Assembly: GCA_021107335.1 (NCBI GenBank)
Contig: JAIOSZ010000210.1
Location: 1 to 7,899 of the forward strand
Source: Desulfuromonadaceae bacterium
GTDB taxonomy: Bacteria > Desulfobacterota > Desulfuromonadia > Desulfuromonadales > Syntrophotaleaceae
Direction: 5' to 3'
Length of the DNA: 7,899 nt
The notes under the pieces were generated by a model. It was not told the DNA's origin. It saw only the letters and a program-made list of their open reading frames with translations, and did no database searches. The position numbers were made by a program, and so were the translations under genes. Positions 1-6,455 of this stretch are shown here, one piece after another (position 1 is the stretch's first letter; the number at the start of each line of letters is the position of its first letter).

Positions 1-214
1 ACAGAATGGTTAAGTAAAAAATTCGCCCTACAAGGCACAACAATAGCAAAGACTATTTTTACCGCAGAGAGCGCCGAGGACGCAGAGAAAGGCACAGCAA
101 TTCGTTTTATATTAATTTCAGGGTTTTCTTTGCGTTCTCTGCGCTCTCTGCGGTAAAAATAGTCTTTGCTATTGTTGTGCCTTGTAGGGCGAATTTTTTA
201 CTTAACCATTCTGT
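1..214. repeat. Long inverted repeat, 74-base perfect arms
   Basis: Bases 1-74 are the exact reverse complement of 141-214, and pairing continues imperfectly inward to about 90/125, leaving a short AT-rich centre. The inner part of each arm carries a loosely periodic motif of the ACCGCAGAGAGCGC type (61-90 left, 125-154 right), similar to CGCAGAG-rich dispersed repeats that I recall from many bacterial genomes. The outer arms are AT-rich and carry no recognisable gene. No transposase is present, so if mobile this would be a non-autonomous (MITE-like) element. It lies 50 bases beyond the rlmKL stop codon, so the transcript would fold into a very long hairpin and could stop or protect rlmKL mRNA. 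The left edge coincides with the window edge, so the true left end and any target-site duplication cannot be seen. Confidence 0.9.
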
Positions 215-263
215 GATTTTTCGCGAACTCATCTTGCCTGACACACTGATTACCGATCAGGTG

Positions 264-2432
264 TTACAAGTTTTGCTTTCGCGAGATCTTCCAACAGTTA
301 TGAATCCGCGGATTACGAGCGAAATCTTTGGGAATGGTAGCGGCGGACAAATCTTCGATCTCCAGGTCGGCCAAAGCCTCACGGTCAAGTTTGAAACGCC
401 GCAAATTATTGGAAAAGAGCAACACCCCGCCTTCGGCCAAAAGCCCTAGGGCCTGGCGCAACAAAGCGACATGATCCCGTTGCACATCAAAGGTGCCGGT
501 CATCGACTTGGAATTAGAGAAACTAGGCGGATCGAGAAAGATCAGATCAAAACTCCCCTCGGCCTGCTCCAACCAGGCCAGGCAATCGGCCTGTAGCAGG
601 CGATGGCTGCCGTCTAGTTGAAACCCATTCAAAGCCAGGTTACGCTGAGCCCAGTCGAGATAGGTGCGGGACATGTCGACGGTCAGGGTCGAAGCAGCGC
701 CACCTTTTAAGGCATGCACCGTGGCACTGCCGGTATAGGCAAACAGGTTGAGAAACCGTTTACCGGCGGCCAGCTCCTGCACCAAAAAACGGGTCGGCCG
801 ATGATCGAGAAACAGGCCGGTATCGAGGTAATCGGTAAAGTTGACCCAAAAACGGCAGTTGCCCTCCGCCACCTCGTGAAATTGCTTCTGTTCCTGCAAC
901 TTACGGTACTGGGAACTCCCGGATTGGCGGCTGCGCACTTTGAGAAAGATCTGCTCCGGCGTCACCGCCAGGGCTTCAGGCAGGACGGCCATGGCCTCCT
1001 TGAGGCGCTGCCGGGCCATATCGGCATCGACGGTATCGGGCGCCTGGTACTCCTGAACATGCACCCAGGTCCCGTAGAGATCGACAGCCACGGCATACTC
1101 GGGCATATCGGCATCGTAAAGACGGTAACAGGAAATATCATTCTTTTTCGCCCAGCGACCAACCTGGCGCAGATTCTTCTTAATACGGTTAGCAAACATT
1201 ATAGCCCCGGCACTTAATGGCGGCGCTGGCTGAGCAGGCCGCAAATCCTTTTGGGCGCCGAAGAACCAGCGTTCTTCAATGTCAAAGTGTAGCAACTGGC
1301 ACTGCAAAGCGCCGTTATACAAGCTATGTTTGCGGCGGGCGCGGATGGCGACCTCTTTCGCCAGATCGGGATTGCCGGTAAAGATAGCGGCCTTCCAGCC
1401 GACGAAGTGACGGCGCAGGTTTTCGCCAAGGCGGCCGTACAGATGCACCAGTTCGTCACGCTCGCCGAGACGTTCGCCATAGGGCGGGTTGGCGATCAGC
1501 AGCCCCGGTCGATCTTCCATATTATCGGGTGGTCGCAGATCGGCCAAGTCAGCGGTAGAGAAATGCAACTGCCCGCCAAGCCCAGCCCGGTCGGCATTGA
1601 GATGCGCAGCGCGAACGGCCTTGGAATCCAGATCCCGGCCGGCAATCATCGGTAGTCGGGCCAGCCCCACCTTACGCCGTTCCCGGGCTTCCTGCAGCAG
1701 TTCCCGCCAAATATCGGGTTGATGACCTTTCCAGCCCTCAAAGCCGTAATAAGGGCGTTGCAGACCGGGGGCGATATCGGCAGCCATCAACGCCCCCTCA
1801 ATCAGCAGGGTACCGGAACCGCACACCGGGTCAAGCAAGGAACCGCCGGCTGCGGCAATCTTTGGCCACCCGGCCCGAAGCAGAACGGCGGCGGCAAGAT
1901 TCTCCTTCATCGGCGCCAGTACCCCTTCGGTGCGGTAGCCCCGGCGATGAAGACTAACCCCTGAGAGATCGATGCTGAGAGTCGCCTGATCCTTGTCCAG
2001 GTGAAGATTGATCCGCACATCGGGACACTCCACATCAACGGAAGGCCGCGTGCCGCAACGCTCGCGGAAACGATCGACAATGGCGTCTTTGATCTTGAGG
2101 GCAGCGTACTGCGAATGGCCGACCTGGGACCGCCCCAATTGGCAGGAAACCGCAAGAGTACCCTCGGCAGAAAGATGTTCCTCCCATGGCTGAAGTAACG
2201 CTTCAGCATAAAGATCCTCAGGGCTCGCTGCAGCAAAACGGGCCACCGTCAACAACACCCGGCTAGCCAAGCGGGACCAGAGACAGACCCGATAAGCCAG
2301 TTTGAGGTCACCAGAAAAGGCGACCCCTGCACGGGTTTCAGAAATATTTTGGGCGCCCAGAGCGCGCAATTCCTCAGCCAACAGCGGCTCAAGACCTTTA
2401 GGGGCGGGGGCGAACAGTTCGTAGGTCGTCAT
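264..2432 (-). CDS. rlmKL: Bifunctional 23S rRNA methyltransferase RlmKL
   Basis: Fused enzyme of 722 residues; the E. coli homologue RlmL (RlmKL) has 702. In that family the N-terminal half makes m2G2445 and the C-terminal half m7G2069 in 23S rRNA, using S-adenosylmethionine in the cytoplasm during 50S assembly. Visible here: a THUMP-type RNA-binding region (roughly 45-155), the first Rossmann methyltransferase with SAM loop LDPVCGSGT (200-208) and catalytic NPPYGERLG (315-323), then the RlmK half with RNA-binding region around 410-530, SAM loop FAYTGSAT (564-571), acidic D586 and FLDPPSFS (632-639). Both catalytic motifs are intact. The ATG at 2432 gives a family-typical N-terminus (MTTYELFAPAPKGLE) but has no good Shine-Dalgarno; only a weak GGA lies upstream. 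The gene sits 143 bases after the DASS gene, with a palindromic repeat between them, so co-transcription is possible but unproven. Identification is secure. Confidence 0.96.
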   Translation of the reverse strand: MTTYELFAPAPKGLEPLLAEELRALGAQNISETRAGVAFSGDLKLAYRVCLWSRLASRVLLTVARFAAASPEDLYAEALLQPWEEHLSAEGTLAVSCQLGRSQVGHSQYAALKIKDAIVDRFRERCGTRPSVDVECPDVRINLHLDKDQATLSIDLSGVSLHRRGYRTEGVLAPMKENLAAAVLLRAGWPKIAAAGGSLLDPVCGSGTLLIEGALMAADIAPGLQRPYYGFEGWKGHQPDIWRELLQEARERRKVGLARLPMIAGRDLDSKAVRAAHLNADRAGLGGQLHFSTADLADLRPPDNMEDRPGLLIANPPYGERLGERDELVHLYGRLGENLRRHFVGWKAAIFTGNPDLAKEVAIRARRKHSLYNGALQCQLLHFDIEERWFFGAQKDLRPAQPAPPLSAGAIMFANRIKKNLRQVGRWAKKNDISCYRLYDADMPEYAVAVDLYGTWVHVQEYQAPDTVDADMARQRLKEAMAVLPEALAVTPEQIFLKVRSRQSGSSQYRKLQEQKQFHEVAEGNCRFWVNFTDYLDTGLFLDHRPTRFLVQELAAGKRFLNLFAYTGSATVHALKGGAASTLTVDMSRTYLDWAQRNLALNGFQLDGSHRLLQADCLAWLEQAEGSFDLIFLDPPSFSNSKSMTGTFDVQRDHVALLRQALGLLAEGGVLLFSNNLRRFKLDREALADLEIEDLSAATIPKDFARNPRIHNCWKISRKQNL

Positions 2433-2483
2433 GGTTTAAATCCGTAATCGATGCTTCGTGATAAATGATTGGCGAGCAGTAAG

Positions 2484-2523
2484 GCGCAAGGCGTAAAAGG
2501 CTTAAACCCATTACGCCTTGCGC
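2484..2523. repeat. Perfect 13-bp hairpin, CGTAA palindrome family copy 1
   Basis: GCGCAAGGCGTAA (2484-2496) is the exact reverse complement of 2511-2523, with a 14-base loop that contains GGCTTAAACC. It lies between the DASS stop and the rlmKL start. Neither strand has a run of T after the stem, so it is not a classic terminator. The layout resembles the palindrome at 6280-6318 (arms with CGTAA, centre GG-TTAAA-CC), and both copies lie a short distance from a shared AAATCCGTAA (2438-2447 and 6269-6278). I read it as a dispersed REP-like element that may affect mRNA stability. Confidence 0.75.
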
Positions 2524-2575
2524 ATCACATATTTCAGTTTGCAGTGTACCTAAGCAGACGACGGCGTTACCAGCA

Positions 2576-4144
2576 CTATCCGGCAACCGGGCCGACCCAC
2601 AGGGGCAACTCATTAAATACGATGTGAAACAGGGGCACAACCAGAGAATAGGTCAGCAAGGTAATCAGTAGGATGCTGAGTAAATTGAGGCCGAAGCCAC
2701 TGCGAACCATCTGCGGAATAGTGATGTAGCCGGAACCAAACACAATAGCATTGGGCGGTGTGGCCACCGGCAGCATGAAGGCACAGGAGGCTGCAAGAGC
2801 CGCCGGTATGAGCAATAGTAGAGGATTCTGACCCAGGCCGATGGCCACCGCTGCGAGCAGCGGCATCGCCATGGCGGCAGTGGCCGTATTGGAGGTCAGT
2901 TCGGTAAGAAAAATAATCAATGCCGTAACAGCAATCACCAGCAGCAGCAACGGTGCCCGTTGTAATAACATCACCTGGCCACCGATCCAGATTGACAAAC
3001 CGGTACTCTCAAAACCCGCTGCCAGGGACAGTCCGCCGCCGAATAGCACCAGGACTCCCCAAGGCATCTTCGCGGCCCATTGCCAGTTCATGACGAAACG
3101 AAGGCCGCGCAGATCGACAGGAATGAGAAACAGCAGCAGGGCACCGGTCATAGCAACGGTCGCATCGCTGATCATGGCCGAATGAGGCAGGAATGGAGCT
3201 AACCAACTCCGGCCGATCCAGGCCATGGCGGTCAGTACAAACACCAGAGCCGTCCAGCGTTCACCGGACTGCATGGGGCCGAGCTGGCGCAGTTCGTTGA
3301 GAATGATTTCACGCCCCCCCGGCAGCCGCTGCAGGCGCAGAGGATAGGCCCATTTGGTCAACCACAACCAGGTCAAGGGCAGCAGCACTACCGCCAGTGG
3401 CACCCCGACCAACATCCAGCGGGCAAAGGTGATTTCATAGCCGTAAACGTTCTGCAGATAGCAAGCAAGTACCATATTCGGCGGAGTGCCGATCAAGGTC
3501 GCCACACCGCCGATGGTAGCGGCATAGGCAATGCCAAGCATCAGGTTTATGCCAAAATGAAAGCGCCCCTGGGAAAAATCAATCTCCCCCTCCAGCCCTT
3601 CCTTACGCCCGGCCTCAACCACTTGCTCGATGAGTGCCAGGCCGATGGGCATCATCATCACCGCCGTCACGGTATTGGAAACAAAGGCCGACAAAAAAGC
3701 CGATGCCAGCATAAAACCGAAAATCAGCCGGCCGGGGGAGAAACCGACCGAGCGCACCACCTGCATGGCGATCCGCCGATGGAGATTCCAACGCTGCATG
3801 GCCAGGGCGATGATAAAGCCCCCCATAAACAGAAAGATTAGTTGGTTGGCGTAGGGCGCCGCCGCCTGAGACGTAGGCATAATGCCAAGCAATGGCAGTA
3901 AAGCCAGCGGCAACAGGCTAGTAGCCGGTATGGGAATCGCCTCGGTCATCCACCAGGTCGCCATCAGCGCCGCCACGGCCAGCATCCGCTGGCCTTCAGC
4001 GGACAGACCCTCAGGGGTCGGCAGCAACAGACAGAGTAGAAAAAGTAGTGGTCCCAGAAGCAGACCGACACGCTGGCGCCGAGAACAAGTTTTCACAACG
4101 ACCTCCGCTTCAAGGGGAGCTTTACGAGGCCTCTTGAAAGCCAT
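2576..4144 (-). CDS. DASS (SLC13) family anion:sodium symporter
   Basis: Inner-membrane transporter of 522 residues, within the usual 450-550 range of the divalent anion:Na+ symporter family (di- and tricarboxylates, sometimes sulfate). Both inverted halves show the diagnostic pair of motifs: SNT at 156-158 with LIGTPPN at 217-223, and SNT at 418-420 with ATPPN at 461-465. In the homologue VcINDY the SNT motifs form the substrate and sodium site. There is a short basic N-terminus, many hydrophobic segments starting near residue 27, and a PWGVLVLFGGG segment at 361-371. The ATG at 4144 shares its A with the mogA stop codon (TGATG), has no clear Shine-Dalgarno, and is probably read by translational coupling. 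A TTG one codon upstream is a less likely start. Family assignment is secure. The substrate is not: a C4-dicarboxylate is the default guess, and the link to mogA leaves room for an inorganic oxyanion. Confidence 0.92.
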   Translation of the reverse strand: MAFKRPRKAPLEAEVVVKTCSRRQRVGLLLGPLLFLLCLLLPTPEGLSAEGQRMLAVAALMATWWMTEAIPIPATSLLPLALLPLLGIMPTSQAAAPYANQLIFLFMGGFIIALAMQRWNLHRRIAMQVVRSVGFSPGRLIFGFMLASAFLSAFVSNTVTAVMMMPIGLALIEQVVEAGRKEGLEGEIDFSQGRFHFGINLMLGIAYAATIGGVATLIGTPPNMVLACYLQNVYGYEITFARWMLVGVPLAVVLLPLTWLWLTKWAYPLRLQRLPGGREIILNELRQLGPMQSGERWTALVFVLTAMAWIGRSWLAPFLPHSAMISDATVAMTGALLLFLIPVDLRGLRFVMNWQWAAKMPWGVLVLFGGGLSLAAGFESTGLSIWIGGQVMLLQRAPLLLLVIAVTALIIFLTELTSNTATAAMAMPLLAAVAIGLGQNPLLLLIPAALAASCAFMLPVATPPNAIVFGSGYITIPQMVRSGFGLNLLSILLITLLTYSLVVPLFHIVFNELPLWVGPVAG

Positions 4145-4701
4145 CAATTATTTGCTTTGACCGCGGATGGCGGGCGAAAGGCCTTGAGTCGGCTTTCGTT
4201 CGTCTCCAGATAGGGCCCACCAATTAGATCGACACAATAGGGAATGGCAGGAAAGACCGCATCGAGGCATTCGGATATGGCCTTGGGCTGACCGGGTAGA
4301 TTGACGATCAACGAACTGCCGCGAATACCGGCGGTCTGGCGAGACAAAATGGCCGTCGGCACCTTCTCCAACGACACCTTGCGCATCAACTCACCGAATC
4401 CGGGCATCAGCTTGTCGCAAACCGCTTCAGTAGCCTCAGGCGTAATGTCCCTCTCGGCCGGGCCGGTGCCGCCGGTGGTGATCACCAGACAACAACCTTG
4501 CTCGTCGCAGAGTTCACTCAAGGTCTGCACGATAGTCTCTCGTTCATCGGGGATCACCCGCAACACCTCCCGATACTCCGACACGAGCACCTGCCGCAGG
4601 TAATCGACAATCGCCGGCCCACCGCGATCCACATACTCACCACGGCTGGCCCGATCAGAGACGGTGACAATACCGATACTGGCGATCTGTTGTGTACTCA
4701 T
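4144..4701 (-). CDS. mogA: Molybdopterin adenylyltransferase MogA
   Basis: Cytoplasmic enzyme of 185 residues in molybdenum cofactor synthesis. It adenylates molybdopterin with Mg-ATP to give MPT-AMP, which the molybdate-inserting partner (MoeA) then uses. The protein aligns through its length with E. coli MogA as I recall it: SDRASRGEYVDRG near the N-terminus, PDE at 51-53, TTGGTGP at 75-81, RDITPEAT at 84-91, and NLPGQP at 134-139. D52 and D85 correspond to E. coli Asp49 and Asp82, the reported active-site aspartates. The C-terminal GGPYLET and AFRP segments point to MogA rather than MoaB. The ATG at 4701 is preferred over an in-frame ATG at 4716 because AGGAG lies at 4711-4707, five bases before it. 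The gene overlaps the DASS gene by one base. No other Moco-synthesis gene is in the window. Confidence 0.95.
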   Translation of the reverse strand: MSTQQIASIGIVTVSDRASRGEYVDRGGPAIVDYLRQVLVSEYREVLRVIPDERETIVQTLSELCDEQGCCLVITTGGTGPAERDITPEATEAVCDKLMPGFGELMRKVSLEKVPTAILSRQTAGIRGSSLIVNLPGQPKAISECLDAVFPAIPYCVDLIGGPYLETNESRLKAFRPPSAVKANN

Positions 4702-4706
4702 AGCCT

Positions 4707-4711
4707 CTCCT
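4707..4711 (-). promoter_or_regulatory. Ribosome binding site that sets the mogA start
   Basis: AGGAG on the minus strand, five bases before the ATG at 4701. The upstream in-frame ATG at 4716 would put this site inside the coding region and has no Shine-Dalgarno of its own, so 4701 is the better start. Confidence 0.75.
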
Positions 4712-4717
4712 GTCATT

Positions 4718-4859
4718 GAAGTTACGGGGCATTACTACAGCATCACCTAGTCTTGGTGTATCGATTGATGGCCAGGTCGAGAATCAAGTAGGCTATCGAA
4801 CCGGTTTCCTAAGCGCCGACAATGACCTCGAGATCGCAGAGATGATCGCCATCCCGTAC
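4718..4859 (-). pseudogene. Possible decayed PRC-barrel domain gene
   Basis: On the minus strand from 4859 one frame reads VRDGDHLCDLEVIVGA, a TAG stop (4811-4809), then ETGSIAYLILDLA. This resembles the PRC-barrel pattern of the type G-x-x-L-G-x-I-E-D-L-V-I-D-x-E-T-G-x-I-A-Y. After a frame change, LGDAVVMPRNF (4750-4718) resembles the closing strand of the same domain (LGIGDKLFAVPW type). The order and spacing fit one small domain, but it carries an in-frame stop, an apparent frameshift and no visible start, so I read it as a remnant. It abuts mogA without a separate terminator. I made the match by eye and it rests on about 40 residues; chance resemblance is possible. The opposite strand is also open here, which I take as a shadow. 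Confidence 0.4.
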
Positions 4860-5034
4860 CCCTTAATTAAGCAGATAATATTTAAATGGTCAAGGCCCCC
4901 CGGTGCGATGAAAGTTTATTCGATAGCCGCTGTGAAACCCCTGCAATTTCAACAAAAAACCTATTTTATTACTTTGGGATCATCCCCAGGCTCTCCCCCG
5001 CAAGGATCGGCGAACAACATCGTTTCGGCCAAAC

Positions 5035-5074
5035 AAAAAAGCCGGATCCCCTGTGCACAGGGAACCCGGCTTTT
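5035..5074 (-). terminator. Intrinsic terminator after the FKBP pair
   Basis: On the minus strand AAAAGCCGG pairs with CCGGCTTTT, and the stem continues inward through two G-U pairs to CCCTG/CAGGG with a TGCA loop, about 17 bp in all. A run of six T follows (5040-5035). It starts about 20 bases after the stop codon at 5095. Four T also follow on the plus strand, so it might work in both directions, although no plus-strand gene is seen nearby. Confidence 0.9.
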
Positions 5075-5094
5075 CATTCTACAGTTGGCGACCC

Positions 5095-5607
5095 TTAGTG
5101 CTTGCCGCAACCGGTGCAAACATGGCCGCCTTCGCCTTCTTCGCCGCCTTCATCACAGGAAGGAGCATCAGCCTCCAGGCCAGTTTCAACGATTTCCAGA
5201 TCAAAGATCAGGGTTTTGCCTGCCATGGGATGATTGGCGTCCATCTTGACCGATTCCTCGGTAATTTCAGCAACCATCGCCGGTACCGGCTGACCTTGGG
5301 GATCGCGCAGATGCAGGCGCTGACCAATCTCAAGTTTCATATCCTCAGGGATCTGGCTTTTAGGAATATCGATGATCATTCCGTCCTGAAGTTCGCCATA
5401 GGCATCAGCGGGAGTCATGGTAACGGTCTTCTTATCGCCGGCTACCATGCCAGTAACTGCATCGTCAAAGCCTTTGATAAGCTGACCAGAGCCAACGGTG
5501 AACTTGAGGGGCTCTTTGCCCTCGGAGGTATCGAAAACATTGCCGTCTTCGAACTTACCAGTGTAATTCACGGTAATGGTATCACCGTTTTTGATTGCTT
5601 CAGACAT
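5095..5607 (-). CDS. SlyD-like FKBP-type peptidyl-prolyl isomerase with Cys/His tail
   Basis: A 170-residue two-domain FKBP that should catalyse prolyl cis-trans isomerisation and act as a folding chaperone in the cytoplasm (no signal peptide). The FKBP domain is split: VNYTGKFEDGNVFDTS (13-28), IKGFDDAVTGM (44-54) and ADAYGE (67-72) come before the insert-in-flap chaperone domain (about 75-120), and DANHPMAGKTLIFDLEIV (123-140) closes it. The tail is acidic and glycine-rich and ends in C151, H162, C164-x-x-C167 and H170, a likely metal-binding cluster reminiscent of the longer His/Cys tail of E. coli SlyD, which binds nickel. The ATG at 5607 has AAGGAGA just upstream; extending to 5742 would add about 45 residues unlike any FKBP. 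The gene follows its paralogue by 149 bases and ends at a strong terminator. Confidence 0.93.
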   Translation of the reverse strand: MSEAIKNGDTITVNYTGKFEDGNVFDTSEGKEPLKFTVGSGQLIKGFDDAVTGMVAGDKKTVTMTPADAYGELQDGMIIDIPKSQIPEDMKLEIGQRLHLRDPQGQPVPAMVAEITEESVKMDANHPMAGKTLIFDLEIVETGLEADAPSCDEGGEEGEGGHVCTGCGKH

Positions 5608-5613
5608 TAAGTT

Positions 5614-5619
5614 TCTCCT
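5614..5619 (-). promoter_or_regulatory. Ribosome binding site that sets the 5607 start
   Basis: AGGAGA on the minus strand lies six bases before the ATG at 5607. It decides between this start and a much longer reading frame that opens at 5742. Confidence 0.75.
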
Positions 5620-5756
5620 TGATTGTTCGGTTAAACCACAGCCACGGGCTTGCGGTCCGCACTGACGAAAAGGTCGGCACGCAGTTAATCTTTCTTCGAT
5701 AGAACACATCGACTGAGCACACGGGGGCGCCCCCCCCATCACCAGCCGAAGGTTTA

Positions 5757-6230
5757 TTACTTGGCGGCCTCCGCGTCGGCGTACAATTGGGCGGGATCCA
5801 ATCCGGTTTCGACGATCTCCAGATCGAAGATCAGCGTCTTGCCGGCCAAAGGGTGGTTAGCGTCAAGTTTTATAACCGTATCGGTCACCTTGACGACCTT
5901 GGCCGAAACCGCCCGGCCACCTTGCAGAGGCAACTTGATCTGCATGCCGACTTTGAGGCTCTGCAGGTGGGGCATGCTGGCCAAAGGGAATTCCAGCAGA
6001 TTTGCCGGCTCTAGTTGGCCATAAGCCTGTTCTGGGGCGAGCTTGATCGTCTTCTTATCGCCGGCGCACATGCCGAGCACCGCCTGGTCAAAGCCCTTAA
6101 CCACCTGGGTTACGCCGACCACAAAAATCAGTGGTGCGCGATCCTTGGTAGAATCGAACTCCTCACCGTCCTTTAACCGGCCGGTATAATGGATTTTGAT
6201 AATATCCCCATCTTTGATCGGATCCGCCAT
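5757..6230 (-). CDS. SlyD-like FKBP-type peptidyl-prolyl isomerase, short tail
   Basis: A 157-residue cytoplasmic FKBP of the same two-domain class as its downstream neighbour. FKBP segments are IHYTGRLKDGEEFDST (13-28), VKGFDQAVLGM (44-54) and EQAYGQ (67-72), then the insert-in-flap domain (about 75-120) and DANHPLAGKTLIFDLEIV (123-140). Motifs fall at the same residue numbers in both proteins, so they are paralogues from a tandem duplication; identity is high in the closing strand and low in the insert-in-flap domain. Unlike its neighbour it ends in a short alanine-rich tail (YADAEAAK) with no Cys or His, so metal binding is not expected. A GGAG eight bases before the ATG at 6230 supports the start. 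No clear terminator separates the two genes, so one transcript is likely. Confidence 0.93.
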   Translation of the reverse strand: MADPIKDGDIIKIHYTGRLKDGEEFDSTKDRAPLIFVVGVTQVVKGFDQAVLGMCAGDKKTIKLAPEQAYGQLEPANLLEFPLASMPHLQSLKVGMQIKLPLQGGRAVSAKVVKVTDTVIKLDANHPLAGKTLIFDLEIVETGLDPAQLYADAEAAK

Positions 6231-6279
6231 GATATTTACTCCTATTGGAAGCTGTAAGCGGTTATTTGAAATCCGTAAA

Positions 6280-6318
6280 ACGTAAAGCGTAATAGGTTAA
6301 AACCATTTACGTTTACGT
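6280..6318. repeat. CGTAA palindrome family copy 2
   Basis: ACGTAAA (6280-6286) pairs with 6312-6318 and CGTAA (6288-6292) with 6307-6311, with a single bulged G between the two stems. The centre is AGGTTAAAACC. The layout matches the hairpin at 2484-2523 although the arm sequence has drifted. It lies 50 bases upstream of the FKBP gene start, so it should be in its leader or promoter region, or be the tail of an older transcript from upstream. Confidence 0.7.
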
Positions 6319-6320
6319 AT

Positions 6321-6455
6321 TTAACTCGTGTCGGATTTAGATGCCCAACCATCACCAGCACTACTTATTTCAGCAACGGCTCGCGACATGACCGCTGACT
6401 CCAGATAGGCAGCCAGCACATCGCGTTTCGCAAGCAGAGCAGCCACCGGTCCGAG
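6321..6455 (-). pseudogene. Coding-like fragment of unknown origin
   Basis: From 6455 the minus strand is open for 44 codons to a TAA at 6323-6321, directly after a TAG at 6458-6456. The translation, LGPVAALLAKRDVLAAYLES followed by AVMSRAVAEISSAGD and a polar end, has a protein-like amphipathic composition and GC-rich third positions, unlike the AT-rich surroundings. I do not recognise the family. There is no ATG near the start and no well-placed Shine-Dalgarno; a GTG at 6446 would give 41 residues. It could be the C-terminal remnant of a lost gene, a very small protein, or chance. Confidence 0.2.

Noticed and set aside
237..261. Small inverted repeat CCTGA...TCAGG just after the rlmKL stop, as a terminator
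   Set aside because: The stem is short and imperfect and no T run follows on the minus strand; the long palindrome at 1-214 is a better candidate for ending the transcript.
177..449. 90-codon plus-strand frame starting in the right arm of the palindrome
   Set aside because: Most of it is antisense to the well-supported C-terminus of RlmKL, and no ribosome binding site or family match is seen.
3557..3841. Plus-strand frames of 60-114 codons inside the DASS, rlmKL and wtpA genes
   Set aside because: They are antisense shadows of genes with intact family motifs and have no independent support.
4716..5249. 177-codon open frame on the plus strand across the mogA-FKBP spacer
   Set aside because: It needs a TTG start without a Shine-Dalgarno, runs through the FKBP terminator hairpin and ends inside the FKBP gene on the opposite strand; the translation shows no recognisable domain.
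5095..5742. N-terminally extended FKBP start at 5742
   Set aside because: The extra residues do not resemble any FKBP N-terminus, while the ATG at 5607 has an excellent AAGGAGA and gives a family-typical start.
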